Origin: Elgaria multicarinata webbii
Taxonomy: Eukaryota > Chordata > Lepidosauria > Squamata > Anguidae
DNA length: 64,000 bases
NCBI RefSeq assembly: GCF_023053635.1
Contig: NC_086175.1
Span: 126,250,240-126,314,239 of the forward strand
Reading direction: 5' to 3'
Within the stretch, counting starts at the first letter, position 1, and each line of letters starts with the position of its first letter. Of this stretch, positions 43,201-56,300 are shown in pieces. Below the pieces are notes generated by a model that ran no database searches, had not been told where the DNA came from, and saw only the letters and a list, made by a program, of their open reading frames with translations. Both the position numbers and the translations under genes were made by a program.

Positions 43201-46200
43201 ACGGACGGACGGACTAGAGGTGCCTTTCCCAGCGTAGTCCGAGGCAGGATCTACACAATGACTTTTGGGGCACACTGGAGGCGCACGCAAGCGCCTTCAT
43301 GGCACTGTGTAGATCCTCCCCAGGAACCCAGTTGTTGTAACCTTCCCTCATTGGGGAGATGCTCCATCCCCTTAATCATTTTAGTTGCCCTTTTCTGCAC
43401 TTTTTCCAGCTCTACAATATCTTTTTTAAGTTGTGGTGACCAGAACTGTACACAGTTCTCTAACTGTGGTAGCACCATAGATTTGTATAAAGACATTATG
43501 ATACTGGCAGTTTTATTTTCAATTCCTTTTCTAATAAAGCCTAACATGGAGTTTGCCTTCTTTACAGCGGCCGCACAGTGGGTTGACACTTTCATCAAAC
43601 CGTCCACCACAACCTCAAGATCTCTTTCTTGGTCGGCCACCACCAGCTCAGATCCCATCAGGTTATACGTGAAGTTGGATTATTATTATTTTTGCCCCAA
43701 TGTGCAACACTTTACCCTTGCTTACAATGAACCACTTTTGCCAGTCTCCCAGTTTGGAGAGATCTTTTTGGACCTCCTCACAATCCCTTTTCGTTTTAGC
43801 CACCTAAAATAATTTGGTGTCATCAGCAAATTTGGCCACTTCACTGCTCACTCCTAATTCCAAAGGAAGCCAGATTCCAGTTGGACATCAGGAAAAACTT
43901 CCTGACTGTTAGAGCAGTACGACAATGGAACCAGTGACCTAGGGAGGTTGTGGGCTCTCCCACACTAGAGTCATTCAAGAGGCAGCTGGACAACCATCTG
44001 TCAGGGATGCTTTAGGGTGGATTCCTGCATTGAGCAGGGGCTTGGACTCGATGGCCTTGTAGGCCCCTTCCAACTCTGCTATTCTATGATTCTATGATTC
44101 TATGATTCTATGAACAGGTTGAAAAGCACTGGTCCCAATACACCAAGCTGGTGGACCAGAAGGGGAACCCCCATGTGCTGGAGGTATCTCATCCATGGGC
44201 TACACAGACCAATGGTCTGATTCGACACAAGGCAGCTTCATATGTTCATAGGACCGAAAAATCTTGCTGGGGCCCTCAGGTTCTAGATCTCACCTTGCAG
44301 GGGGAAGCTTCGGCTTCGGGTCCTTCTCTGGCTCTTCAGTCAAACTGACCCCTGTGACTTTGGCCGGAGAAATCACTTGTCGAGAGAGACGGCGCTTCAC
44401 CGGAACATTTTCTGTACAAACAAGAGCAGAGGCTGCCTGAGAATTCCACACTGCAACCGTAAGCAGTTCCGTGAATGCGGGCTGCGAATAAGAGACATTA
44501 CCAACTTGATAGTCTACCAGGGCACACTGGTGTGCTGTGAGAGAACTCTGAGCATGCCACAAGGAATCAATAAATTTGAAGAATTCTGGGCTCCTGAAAG
44601 TCCAAAGCACCCATCTACACAGGACTCAGCCTCCTGCAGCTCTCTGGCACACATAGTTCTAGCGTGCCTCCTCCCAATTCAGCCTCTGCCAAGGGTGGTT
44701 AGTTGGCCATGACTGGAACCAGGGCCACAGGGCCGGCCCTACCATAAGGCAAAGTGAAGGAGCTGCTTCGGGAGGCGTTGAGAAGCAGCAGCAAGGTGTT
44801 AGAGGCGAAAACTGTGAATTTCACAAAATGGCCTGAAGCACGTGGCACAGTGTGATTGGCTCCCTTGCTAGCACTGAATATATTTGTCATTATTGTTTGA
44901 ATAAAACTAACACCACAATGCTGTGCATATTTACTCAGATGCCGAGCTCCACTGTGGTCAATGAAGCATATTTCCAAGTAATTGTACCTATAGGCCTGCA
45001 GCCTATAGGCCTGCAGCACCAGCACAAGCTCTCCCATCGCCTCAGGCAGAAGAGCACAGCATCTGCTGCTGCATCACCAACCGCCAACCCCATTCCCGTC
45101 ACCGCTTGTCCTCTGGCTTGCACCGAGAATTCTCTTGGCTTGAGTCCGAGGACAGAGAGGAAGCAGCCAGTGCAGAGAGCTGGCAAGTCCCAAACGCCTG
45201 GCTCTGAGGGGGTCTGCCACGACACAGACTCTGAACACCAGACCTCACGGCTGCCACCACTTACTATGGGGCGACACAGGCTCTGAACACCAGACCTGGC
45301 CGAGGCTACTCCCTGCTCAAGCCAAGCACCACCGCTTGATACGCCTGAGGCAAGGGATAAAACCCACCTTCCTCCAAACTACGTGGAGAAAGGGGTTTAA
45401 ATGGGGAAGGATTTTTAATATATATAATAATGCGCTGTGAGTTATATCTGCTTAGGTGAATGATTGTCAGAGTGGGTAAATGCCAAACGGACACGTGGGC
45501 TTTTTGTGGTAGTTTAAAAACAAAACAATCAAAATTTATTTTTAAAAGTTCATAAGCTTTGTTTCAAATAACAACGTTTAAAAACCTTTTTGAAACCTTC
45601 CATACAATCCTGTCACCCATTCACATACACGCTTTCCTTTTTCTCACACAATCACTCTTGAACTTTCTTTATTCTCAGTATTGATTAATATACTTCCACT
45701 ACGTGCACACCACACCCTAAAGACACCACTCACTACAATGACTCTCAAAATTCCCAGAACTTAAGTACCATAAACACAGAGAGCACTACAGACTCTAAGA
45801 GTACCTAACCAGTCTCCCTGAAAAGTTTTCTCAATCCCCTCAGTCCTTCCCTTATATATCACTCCTCCCCTCTCCCAAGACATTCTAACTCCGCCCACTC
45901 AGGCCAACATTCTAAAAACCACAGACTTACAAACTGCACACATACATTTGGAATTGACTTGTGGGGTGTAACGCCACAGGGTCCTTTCTCAGAGCCAGGC
46001 GTTGCAGGAGGGATGTCCCAGGAGATTGCTTGTACCACATGTCAGGATCTCGGAGCGAGACAGGGGATGGGTAGCTACTCCAAAGAGCCCCACTGGCCAT
46101 TCTCTCACTGTGGCACTTGCCAGAGGAGTAGGATCAGTGGGGCTCTCCAGAGCATCTGCTGTAGTGCCGCTGGGTGGGCAGCTACTCCAGAAATCCCCAC

Positions 46201-47282
46201 TGGCCTTGCAATCTCACTATGGCAAATGCCAAAGCAAGAGAGCAGCCAGTGGGGACCTCCAGAGCACCTGCTTGTAGTGCTGCCTTGCTGGAACAACGTG
46301 GCGGTGGGTCTTCCTGGCAGGGGCCGGGGGGAGTGTAATTTGCTACTGCTACTACTCCCATCTAAGATGGGGGATTCACCATGCCAAATGGAAGGGACAA
46401 CTCTGAGTCTAACACATTTATATGTTTGCATTTCTTAGATATACCAAATGCAGGGTGACCATATGGAAAGGAGGACAGGGCTCCTGCATCTTTAACAGTT
46501 GCATAGAAAAGGGAATTTCAGTAGGTGTCATTTCTATGCATGCAGCACCTGGTGAAATCCCTTCTTCATCACAACAGTTCAAGCTGCAGGAGCTATGCTA
46601 GAGTGACCAGATCCAAAAGAGGGCAGGGCTCCTGCAGCTTGAACTGTTGTGATGAAGAAGGGATTTAACCAGATGCTGCATGCATCTGCTGAAATTCCCT
46701 TTTCTATGCAACTGCTAAAGATACAGGAGCCTTGTCCTCCTTTTCATATGGTCACCCTAACCAAACGATACAACTTTATGTGCTAATACATAATACACCC
46801 CATGTCCTTAAAGTAGTACAGTAAGTTTAGGAATAATATTGCATATATTTCCTCCCCAAATTTCCATTAAAAAAAACCTTTGTGGGGCGAATACTTTTCT
46901 TCACGGCTTCAAAGTTTACAAAGTTGTTATATTTCTACTCAGAGTCTGATTTGGCTTTCTGTACCAAGGATCTCCAATCTTTTTGGGGGGAATGGCACAT
47001 TTTGAATTTTGAGAGAGTGCTGTGGGTACTTACACAAAATGGCTACCAGAAGGGGTTTGCTGATTCATAAAATGGCCACCCTGGGACATGGCCACTCACA
47101 AATTCCCCACTTTAATATTTATTATTTTATTTATTACATTTTTATACCTCCCAATAGCCGAAGCTCTCTGGGTGGTTCACAGAAGGCAGAGTGAAGATAC
47201 CCGGGGAATCAAATCCACTGGCAAAACATCCAACCATGGCACTCCCCAGAAGTTTGCCCACTACACAGAAGGAAAACACATG

Positions 47283-47326
<44 letters not shown>

Positions 47327-50300
47327 TTCTCAGGCAAAAAAAATATGAATACACAACACAGTTTTGAAGTCCAGCCAAAGCACATAACACACCAAATGTC
47401 CCCCCAAGCCCCATGCAAAAAACCCACACCAGGCAATAACAATAATAATAATAATAATAACAACAACAACAACAACATCAACAACAACGGAATAAAGAAA
47501 TTAGCCTTCCAACTAATATTTATCTATCTATCTATCTATTTTTGTCCCTTATGAAAGTCTTACCCTCTTTTATATACATAAAATGAGGAGAGGCACAGAG
47601 CCTGGCAAAGAACCAAGAGAGTTGCCTACAGAATTGCCTACAATTTTGGAGACCCCAGTTCAATACAGCCAGTTTCCAGAACAACTTGGAACACAGCCAA
47701 GAAAAGCAGCTGGTCTACAGAGGAATCCTTACTACCCACTGAGCAAATGGCGATGAAATGGCTGGCGAAAATTAAAACTCTTGGCCAACCTTTTTTGCTG
47801 TTCTCTTTGTCCGTCTGCTCCTTTTCTTTGCTGGACTTTTCATCTTCTTCGGCGATGGTTTCCATTTCCTTCAGCTCAATACTACAAGGAGAGGAGGGAA
47901 GAAGGAAAGACTCAACGGTAGCAAAGGCCCTTGAGTTCTCTTTTGCACAACCCAGCCTTTGAAAATCTCTTCAATGTCACACTCCCTTTTAAAATTGGCA
48001 GGTTTTATTTGCAAAGGAAAAGCTCGTGATTCAGCAAACCAACCAACCAACATTGAAATTGCACGTTCAGGTGATCTGATACCCAGTCCTTTTAAATGTA
48101 CATATAGCCTTCTTCGTCTTCAGGAATGGAACCAGGGGTTGGCCTTGTTGGGTCTCTACTGAGGCCCCGGGCTCCATGGGAAAGGCAGAGCAAAGCAGAG
48201 GCAGAACCCTCCAATGTATAACATCCAATACATATTAAAATCATTTTGATATTGTATTGGTTTTATATGCCCTTTTAATTAATTTTATGTTTTTTTATTT
48301 ACATTGTACTGTTGTACTAGTGTTGTTCCCCACCTCAAACCAAAGGGAGAGGCAGGTAAGAAAGAAATAGAAGAAGAAGTCGGAGGAGGAGGAGGAGGAG
48401 GAGGAGGAGAAGAACAAGAACAAGAAGAAGAAAGGCCCAATGTATGCAATACGTCCTTCCTCATAAAGTTGGGAAATAAGCAAGGTGTGGTTTGGGCCTA
48501 CACACATTGAACTCCACATGCTACAGACCAAACTTTCCCACCCAGCACCCTCCAGATATGTTGGAATACAAACCCTATCATCCCCAGGAGAATGGCAAGT
48601 TGGAGAAGGATGCTATAAACCCTACTGAGGAACAAGGCCAAGGCACAAGGCAGGGGTTGTTTCCCCATTGCGTGTATGCTATACATTAAATGTGGGTGGA
48701 AGGTAGACTAGGATGTACTGCAGGTCTGTTGGCCTAAGCTGACCCGCAGGGTTACTGAATCTGGCCCGTGGAGCCTATGGGGTTCCTCCAGGGGGTAGAG
48801 CTTGGCTTCCTCGCACCTTGAATAGCTCCTTTAGAGTTCTGACTAGTTTTTACTGAACCCCGGAGTGAATACACTGCCCCATTGACACTGGAGCCACCAG
48901 CCTCCACTGTAAATATGTATGGTACAAAATTAAGAACTGGGTACTCCTATGGATGTTGAGGTGGGTTTCAGGTCTGAAAAAGTTGATGCTCCCCTAGCAC
49001 TACTAGTAGTCACAGTTTGGCGGCTGGGTTTTGAACTAATTGCAGTTTCCAAGAGTCTTTGAATGACTGAACCTTACCACTTCTCCACATGAGCGATTTA
49101 TGGCATGCTCATAATTGGCCACTCATGGAAGTTTGCGGGTCCTTTACATGACGCCGTCAACCTCCAGGACATCTCCCGTGCCTTCCCCTGGTAATTTTAC
49201 TTTTAAAAAGATCAGAGATAATGCACTCTTTAAAATTATCACAGTATATTGAGAGCCACTAGATGGTGCTGTTTCATTTAAATTTATGCCAAGAAGGGAA
49301 GTTTTCAATTACAATTATGTGGTTGCCATTGATCGCCATCTAAAGAAGCGTAATCAATGTGGAAAACCCCCAGAAAAAGAAGATATGGTAAGGGTGGTTC
49401 CCCCCCGCCTTTAATGTAGAGATGCTCCCAGTCAACAAAAGAGATGGACAAGCAGAATCAATGCACAAATCAGTTGGATGCACCCACCTTGGAAACACAG
49501 CAACATTGAAGGTGCGCGAATGCGAAGCACAGCTTTCTCTGGTTGACAACACTGAATCCCCCGTCCCCGGCCTCTATAGCAGAAAAAGATGGAGTCAATA
49601 TGGCTTCTGGCAAATTATAAAGCAACCACAATCTAGGTGCGCCTTTTTCTTTGAAAACCACGGTTGCTTCTAAAGCAACAGCAAAGAGCCTCTTATTTTG
49701 AATGTTAGAAATCCTTTGCTTAATGCAAGGGCCGTGGCTCAGTTGATAGAGCAACAGCTTTGCATACAGAAGGTCCGAAGTTCAAACCCTGGTATCTCCA
49801 GGAAGGGCTGGGAAAACTCCTGCCTGAAACCCTGGGGACCCACTCCTGCCTGTCAGTGTAGACAGTAAGGCCGTGCACAGACCCTGCAACCTGCTTCGGA
49901 GGCCAATTCAGAATTGGCCCTGACCCGCCTTGGGACTGATTCGGACCCGGTCCAACATGCTTTGGACTCCAGGTCCGAAGTAGGATTCAGACAACCAAAT
50001 CAGTGCCTCCCCCCACAAGCCACACAACCCCTCCCCAGCTGCATGCCCCAAGTAAGGAGTAGAGGGCTCATGCAACGGGGCGGGAAGCTGTCTGGATCGG
50101 TCCGAAGCAATCCAAAGCGCTTCAGCCCAACCAGGCTCGCTTCAGGTCCAGCCCGATTTGGTCCAAATCGGCTCACTTCAGCTCTGAATTCATATCCAGA
50201 ACCAAAGGGGTGCACACCCCTAGCCAGGACCAAGCTGGATGGACCAAGGGACTCACTCGGTATAAGGCAGTTTCCTGTCTTCCTAACTTGCAACAACTAA

Positions 50301-53300
50301 GCGAAGGCATGTGGGGCTTTTGAGTTTGGGGGTGGGGGAAGGCAGCCAAGGAGAGACATGACAGAGCAATAGTGTTAAGTCTCATTCAGCCCCAAGGCCA
50401 ACTTCAATTTTGGAGAACCTCTCAGGGGCCGCATTCCAGAGGTGGGTGTGGGCACGGGCAAAGGGGCACACACACACCCCAAAAAATAGCAGCATATTTT
50501 AGCTTAAACGTCTTACTGCCAGTAACTAAGCTCTAGCAGAGGCATTTCAAGCTTTTAGAACAGGGTGGTGTCCAAAAGCAAGAAAATCACCAAATGCTTG
50601 GCGGGCACAAACCGCCCAGAGAGCTTTGGCTATTGGGCAGTATAGAAATGTAATAAATGAAAAAAATAGACAAATAAAATGGCCCTCTGGGGACTTTGGC
50701 CCACAGGACTGAGATAGGGAGACCATATGAAAAGGAGGAGAGGGCTCCTGTATCTTTAACACTTGTACTGAAAAGAGAATTTCAGCAGGTGTCATTCGTA
50801 TATATGGGCAACCTGGTAAAACGTCCTCTTCATCACAACAGTTAAAGCTGCAGGTGCCCTGCCCGCTTTTAAATCTGGTTGCAGTATAGCTCCTGCAGCT
50901 TTAACTGTTGTGATGAAGAGGAAATTTCACCAGGTGCAACATGCCTACAAATGACACCTGCTGAAATTCCCTTTTCTATGCAACTGTTAAAGATACAGGA
51001 GCCCTGTCCTGCTTTTCATATGGTCACCTTAACTGAGATTCAACAGCCCTGTGATAGAAATTTGGACTGCTGGAATGCATTCTACATGGGGGCGTGTTTG
51101 AAAATGTTCTGGAAACTTCCGCTGGTTCAAAACAAGGCATCGAGATTGCTAACAGGGATTGGCTGCTGCCATCCTGTTACACCAGTGCGTCGTCATCTCT
51201 GCCAGCTTCCTGTCTGTTTCCAGGTCCAATCCAAAATTCTTGTATTAAAGCCCTAAAGATGTTTTGGGCTACGACTCCCAGCATTCCTGACCACTGGGCA
51301 TGCTGGGTGTTGGCTGATGGTGTTGAAGTCTAAAGACATCTGGCGGGCACCAGGTTGGGGAATGCAGCCCTCAGTAACGTGGGGCCAGTCTACCTGAAGC
51401 ATCAATTCCTCCCATGTAATCTTCCCCAGAGACCCCCCCCCAAGGACTTCTTGAGAAGCCCTCCTTTGTGTACCCCCACCAAATAAGGTGAGGCAGGTGG
51501 CTACGAAAGAGAGGACTTTTCAATGGCGTTGCCCTGTTGAGGAATGCCTTCCCCAGAGAAGCTCACCTGGCAGGTATATTGCAGTATTTTCAGTGTCAGG
51601 TGAAGACCTTGGCAGGATCTACACTACTGCTTTAAATTGCTTTATAATGGTTATAAAGCTGCTTTAAAGCACTATAAAACTGTTATAAAGCGCTTTAAAG
51701 CAGTAGTGTAGATCCGGGACTTTTTATTTTCCCAGGCTTTTCAGTTTTAAAAACACGTTTTGGTGTCTGTTAGACGTTGGGCACAACTACTTTCTCTATA
51801 GCTAGCTTTATTCTGATGCTGTTTTAACTTGTTTTAAATTTTATGTCCTATTTTTATATTTAATGGTTTCAATTTTTTCTACCTGTACACCACCCAGATA
51901 ATCTATGACTAATGAATGCTGTTGATAAATACATTTGCAGTTTTATGGGTACTAAAAAATAACAAATCTGAGTGACCAATGAATTGAATGAATCTCTTTA
52001 GTTGATTAAGGTTGCAATCTTATATAGTCTTGTTTTGTTGTTTATTCGTTCAGTCGCTTCCGACTCTTCGTGACTTCATGGACAAGCCCACGCCAGAGCT
52101 TTCTGTCGGCTGTTGCCACCCCCAGCTCCCCCAAGGTCAAGTCTATCACCTGCAGAATATCATCCATCCATCTTGCCCTTGGCCATCTGTCAGGGATGCT
52201 TTAGGGTGAATTCCTGCATTGAGCAGGGGGTTGGACTCGATGGCCTTGTAGGCCCCTTCCAACTCTGCTATTCTATGATTCTATGATTGGTCGGCCCCTC
52301 TTCCTTTTGCCTTCCACTTTCCCTAGCATCAGCATATATAACCTTACCTGGAAGTAAGTTTTATTAAACCCAATAGGACCTACTTCTGAGTAGATATGCA
52401 TAGTAGGAAACATACATGTATTTCAGTCCAAATAATCAAATGTTGCAAATATAGTAATTAAATGACTTGAGTGCAGCAAACGTATATAGAATGATAATTG
52501 ATATGAACCAAGTATTCTCATTCTTATTAATATAAAAGACCAAGATCAAGATAGATGCAGACAAGCTGGAGCGTGTTCAGAGGAGGGCAACCAGGATGAT
52601 CAGGGGTCTGGAAACAAAGCCCTATGAGGAGAGACTGAAAGAACTGGGCATGTTGAGCCTGGAGAAGAGAAGGCTGAGGGGAGACATGAGAGCACTCTTC
52701 AAATACTGAAAAGGTTGTCACACAGAGGAGGGCCAGGATCTCTTCTCAATCCTCCCAGAGTGCAGGACACAGAATAACGGGCTCAAGTTACAGGAAGCCA
52801 GATTCCGGCTAGACATCAGGGAAAATTTCCTGAATGTTAGAGCAGTACAACAATGGAACCAATGACCTAAGCAGATCATGGGCTCTCCCACACTAGAGGC
52901 ATTCAAAGAGGCAGCTGGACAATCATTTGTCAGGGATTCTTTATGGTGGATTCCTGCATGGAGCAGGGGGTTGGATTCGATGGCCTTATAGGCCCCTTCC
53001 AACTCTACTATTCTATGGTTCTAAGGTTGTGTCTAGGCCCAAAAGGAAACAGCAAACATACGTTTGATAGAGCTTTCAGGAGAGCCCCGCTCCCATCCAT
53101 GGTCTGAAGGAAGTCTTTGTAGAATTTCATTTTCACCTTGTTGTCTCGGATAACCAGAACGCCGATTCCCTTGAAGGTGAATTCCACCGTCTGCTTGGTG
53201 GCGATGCACCGCGAGAAAGAAAGGAGCGTCTCTCGGACACATCCCTCTACAGTCTCCCTGTTAAAGGGACCCTCCAGGGATAACACAATGAAATTCAGCT

Positions 53301-56300
53301 TAACAATTGGGATATCACCTAAAGAGGGGTGGTGGGGAAAAAGAGGTTGATGGGGAACATGGCGGAGAGAGAGAGAGAGAGCAATGCAACATACCGAGCA
53401 AAATGTCAGAACGTAAAGAGGCTTACTCACACATTTCTCCCAGCTTTATTCTATTTTAGCCAAAACACTTTCTTCTAATCTGGCACCCTTTCTACACTGT
53501 GGCTTCTTCCCTGGGTCGTCCCTGTGCGTCCAAATGATGTACAGGAGATCCCGGGAGCAGGTAGGAACGACCCCTCCATTTTCCTGTGATAATTGCTTCT
53601 GCAGTTATCCTGATTTTCCCCGCAGTCCCGGGACCATTCCTGAGGACCGCGGGCGGTATGGGCACATGTCCCGGCTTCTTCCCTCCTCCTCATGAATAGC
53701 AGGTGTCAGCAAAGAGGGAAGGAGCTTGTCTGGGGGGGGATTCCAGAGACATCGGGGGGGACAGAGTCGGGGCTTTTTTCTTTTTCAGTGGAGCGCAATT
53801 GCGCACCCGGCTCCTGGTTTCGTTTTGTTTTTAAAAAAGGTGCCCGTAACATCCCTGTTTGTTTCTGGGATGTCGCACTAGCATTTGTACGCTAGGAGAC
53901 AATCCCAGAAGCAGGTAAGTCCGGGATTGTCCCCCCTCCCTCCCTCCCCAAAGGCCCTTAGGTGTAGAAAGGCCCTAAGACTCCATCTAGGTCCATCTAG
54001 TCCAGCATTCTGTTCACACAGTGGCCAACCAGGAACTCACAAGCAGGGCACAGTGCAACAGTACCCTCCCTCCCATTTTCCCCAGCAACTGCCTCTGATA
54101 ATGGAGGTAGCCCTCAGTCTTACCCTGGCTCTCACGCATCAGGCAGGCTGTCCTTTTAAAATTATTATTTCTTAAGGAATGCAGGCAGACCCATTTTCCT
54201 CCTTCACTTTAACTTCTCCAAGTTAAAAAAAAAAACATTTAAAAACTAAATGGTTTGGAAGCTGCAGCTTGTGCAAAATGCGGCGGCCAGATTGATAGCT
54301 GGTGCAGGGAGGTCTGAGCATATAACACCGATTCTGGCCCACTTGCATTGGCTGCCTATACGTTTCCGAGCCCAATTCAAGGTGCTGGTTTTAACCTATA
54401 AAGCCCTACATGGCTTGGGACCACAATACCTGATGGAACACCTCTCCTGACATGAATCTACCCGTACACTGCGCTCAACATCTAAGGTCCTCCTCCGAGT
54501 GCCTACTCCGAGGGAAGCTCAGAGGATGGCAACAAAGGAGAGGGCCTTTCCAGTGGTGGCCCCCCGACTGTGGAATGATCTCCCCGATGAGGATTGCCTG
54601 GCGCCAACATTGTTATCTTTCAGGCGCCAGGTCAAGACTTTCCTCTTCTCCCAGGCATTTAAAGGCATTGAACGCTAAGTTTGTTTTCTTATGGACCCCA
54701 GAATTGTTGTTTTAAATGGATGATGTTGTTTTTATGTCTCTGATGGTTTTTAAATTTTGTATATTTTTAATGTTTACTGTTTTTAGCTTTTGTGAACGGC
54801 CCAGAGAGCTTCGGCTGTGGGACGGTATATAAATGTAATTAAATAAATAAATAAATAAATAATTGCAAAACCATTCAGGGTATTGTGTGCACATGTCTTA
54901 TGGATGTAAGACAATAGGTGTTTACAGCAGACAACTTTTCCCTGACTCAGCCTGAAATGTGCTGTAAAATGGCATGGCTGTGCCCCGGCACAGGAAAAAA
55001 CAACCACCCATGGATGTTTTGAGAGCAGCACTATCACTCTCTGTCTTTCTTCAAATAATATGTCAGTCTTCATCCTAAGCATCACCCTACATTGCCCAGA
55101 TTCCCATCAAAAACCCTGCAGTGCCGCTGCCAGTCAGTGCAGACAGTACTATGCCAATGGTCTGAATTCACAAATCACAACAACCCACACTCAAGCTTGA
55201 GTTGAGTGTGGATTGTCATCAAACCATAGGTTACTCTTGAACTGTGGATTGTTATGTTGTATGAACCCAGCCATGCTAACAAACCATGTTTCACTAACCA
55301 TGAATAACCCACAAATAAACCATGGCTGGTGATTGTGTTGTGAACTGTGGGTTGTTCTGTTAACAAACCATGGTTTGTTAGCACAGTGGGGTTCACACAA
55401 CACGAAACCCCCACAGTTCAACAATAACCCATAACCTTGAGTGTGGGTTGTCGTGTTGTGTGAACCCAGTCACTATATAGGCAGCTTCCTATGTCCCTAT
55501 GGCAACAACCAGGTATGTGCTCCATTTCCACCGCTCTGCTGCCATCCACAGTAACGCTACATCGTAGCTCCACCATTTTTGTAACAAGTTTGTTGCTTTG
55601 GGGTTAACTTGGTTGTGCACAGGGAAGTATACGCTTGGTTGGCTGTGCACAGGGGAGTATATGCTACTCACATGAAGGGAAAGCATCGCGCTGCAACTCG
55701 ATTTCTTACCGGGAGTGTGTATTTTGTTAAACTTCAGTCCGTGAATCTGTGCAAGTTTCTCAGAGAGAAGGAACACAGGTCGCTGTAGGAGGATGTGTTT
55801 GTTATGGCCAACTTCAAGCTTCTGTCTCAAGAAGGAGAATGTGCCCAGTCCTGGTATTGAGACACCCTGGAAAAGGAAAAGAAAGAATCATGAACAAGAG
55901 CCTGGAGCAGTGTAACGGTTAAGGTCATGAGCTATGAGCAGGACGTTCAAAGCTTAGGTCAGGCACAAACTGTAAGAACTCTCATGCCTCTACCTGCCCT
56001 ACTTGTACATTTGTAAATAAATCCAATATTTCTAAATTCCACAACTTTCCCGTCAGGATGATCAGGGGTCTGGAAACAAAGCCCTATGAAGAGGGACTTA
56101 AAGAACTGGGCCTGTTTAGCCTGGAGAAGAGAAGATTGAGGGGAGACATGCTAGCACTCTTCAAATACTTAAAAGGTTGTCACACAGAGGAGGGCCAGGA
56201 TCTCTTCTCGATCCTCCCAGAGTGCAGGACACGGAATAACGGGCTCAAGTTAAAGGAAGCCAGATTCCGGCTGGACATCAGGAAAAACTTCCTGACTGTT

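Noticed and set aside
45505-45925. Second solo LTR
   Set aside because: TGTGG/CCACA ends and a reverse TATATAAGG exist, but no matching target duplication was found, so it is not called.
45959-46438. 159-codon plus-strand open frame
   Set aside because: It is produced by the tandem duplication at 46066-46287 and has no recognisable protein family.
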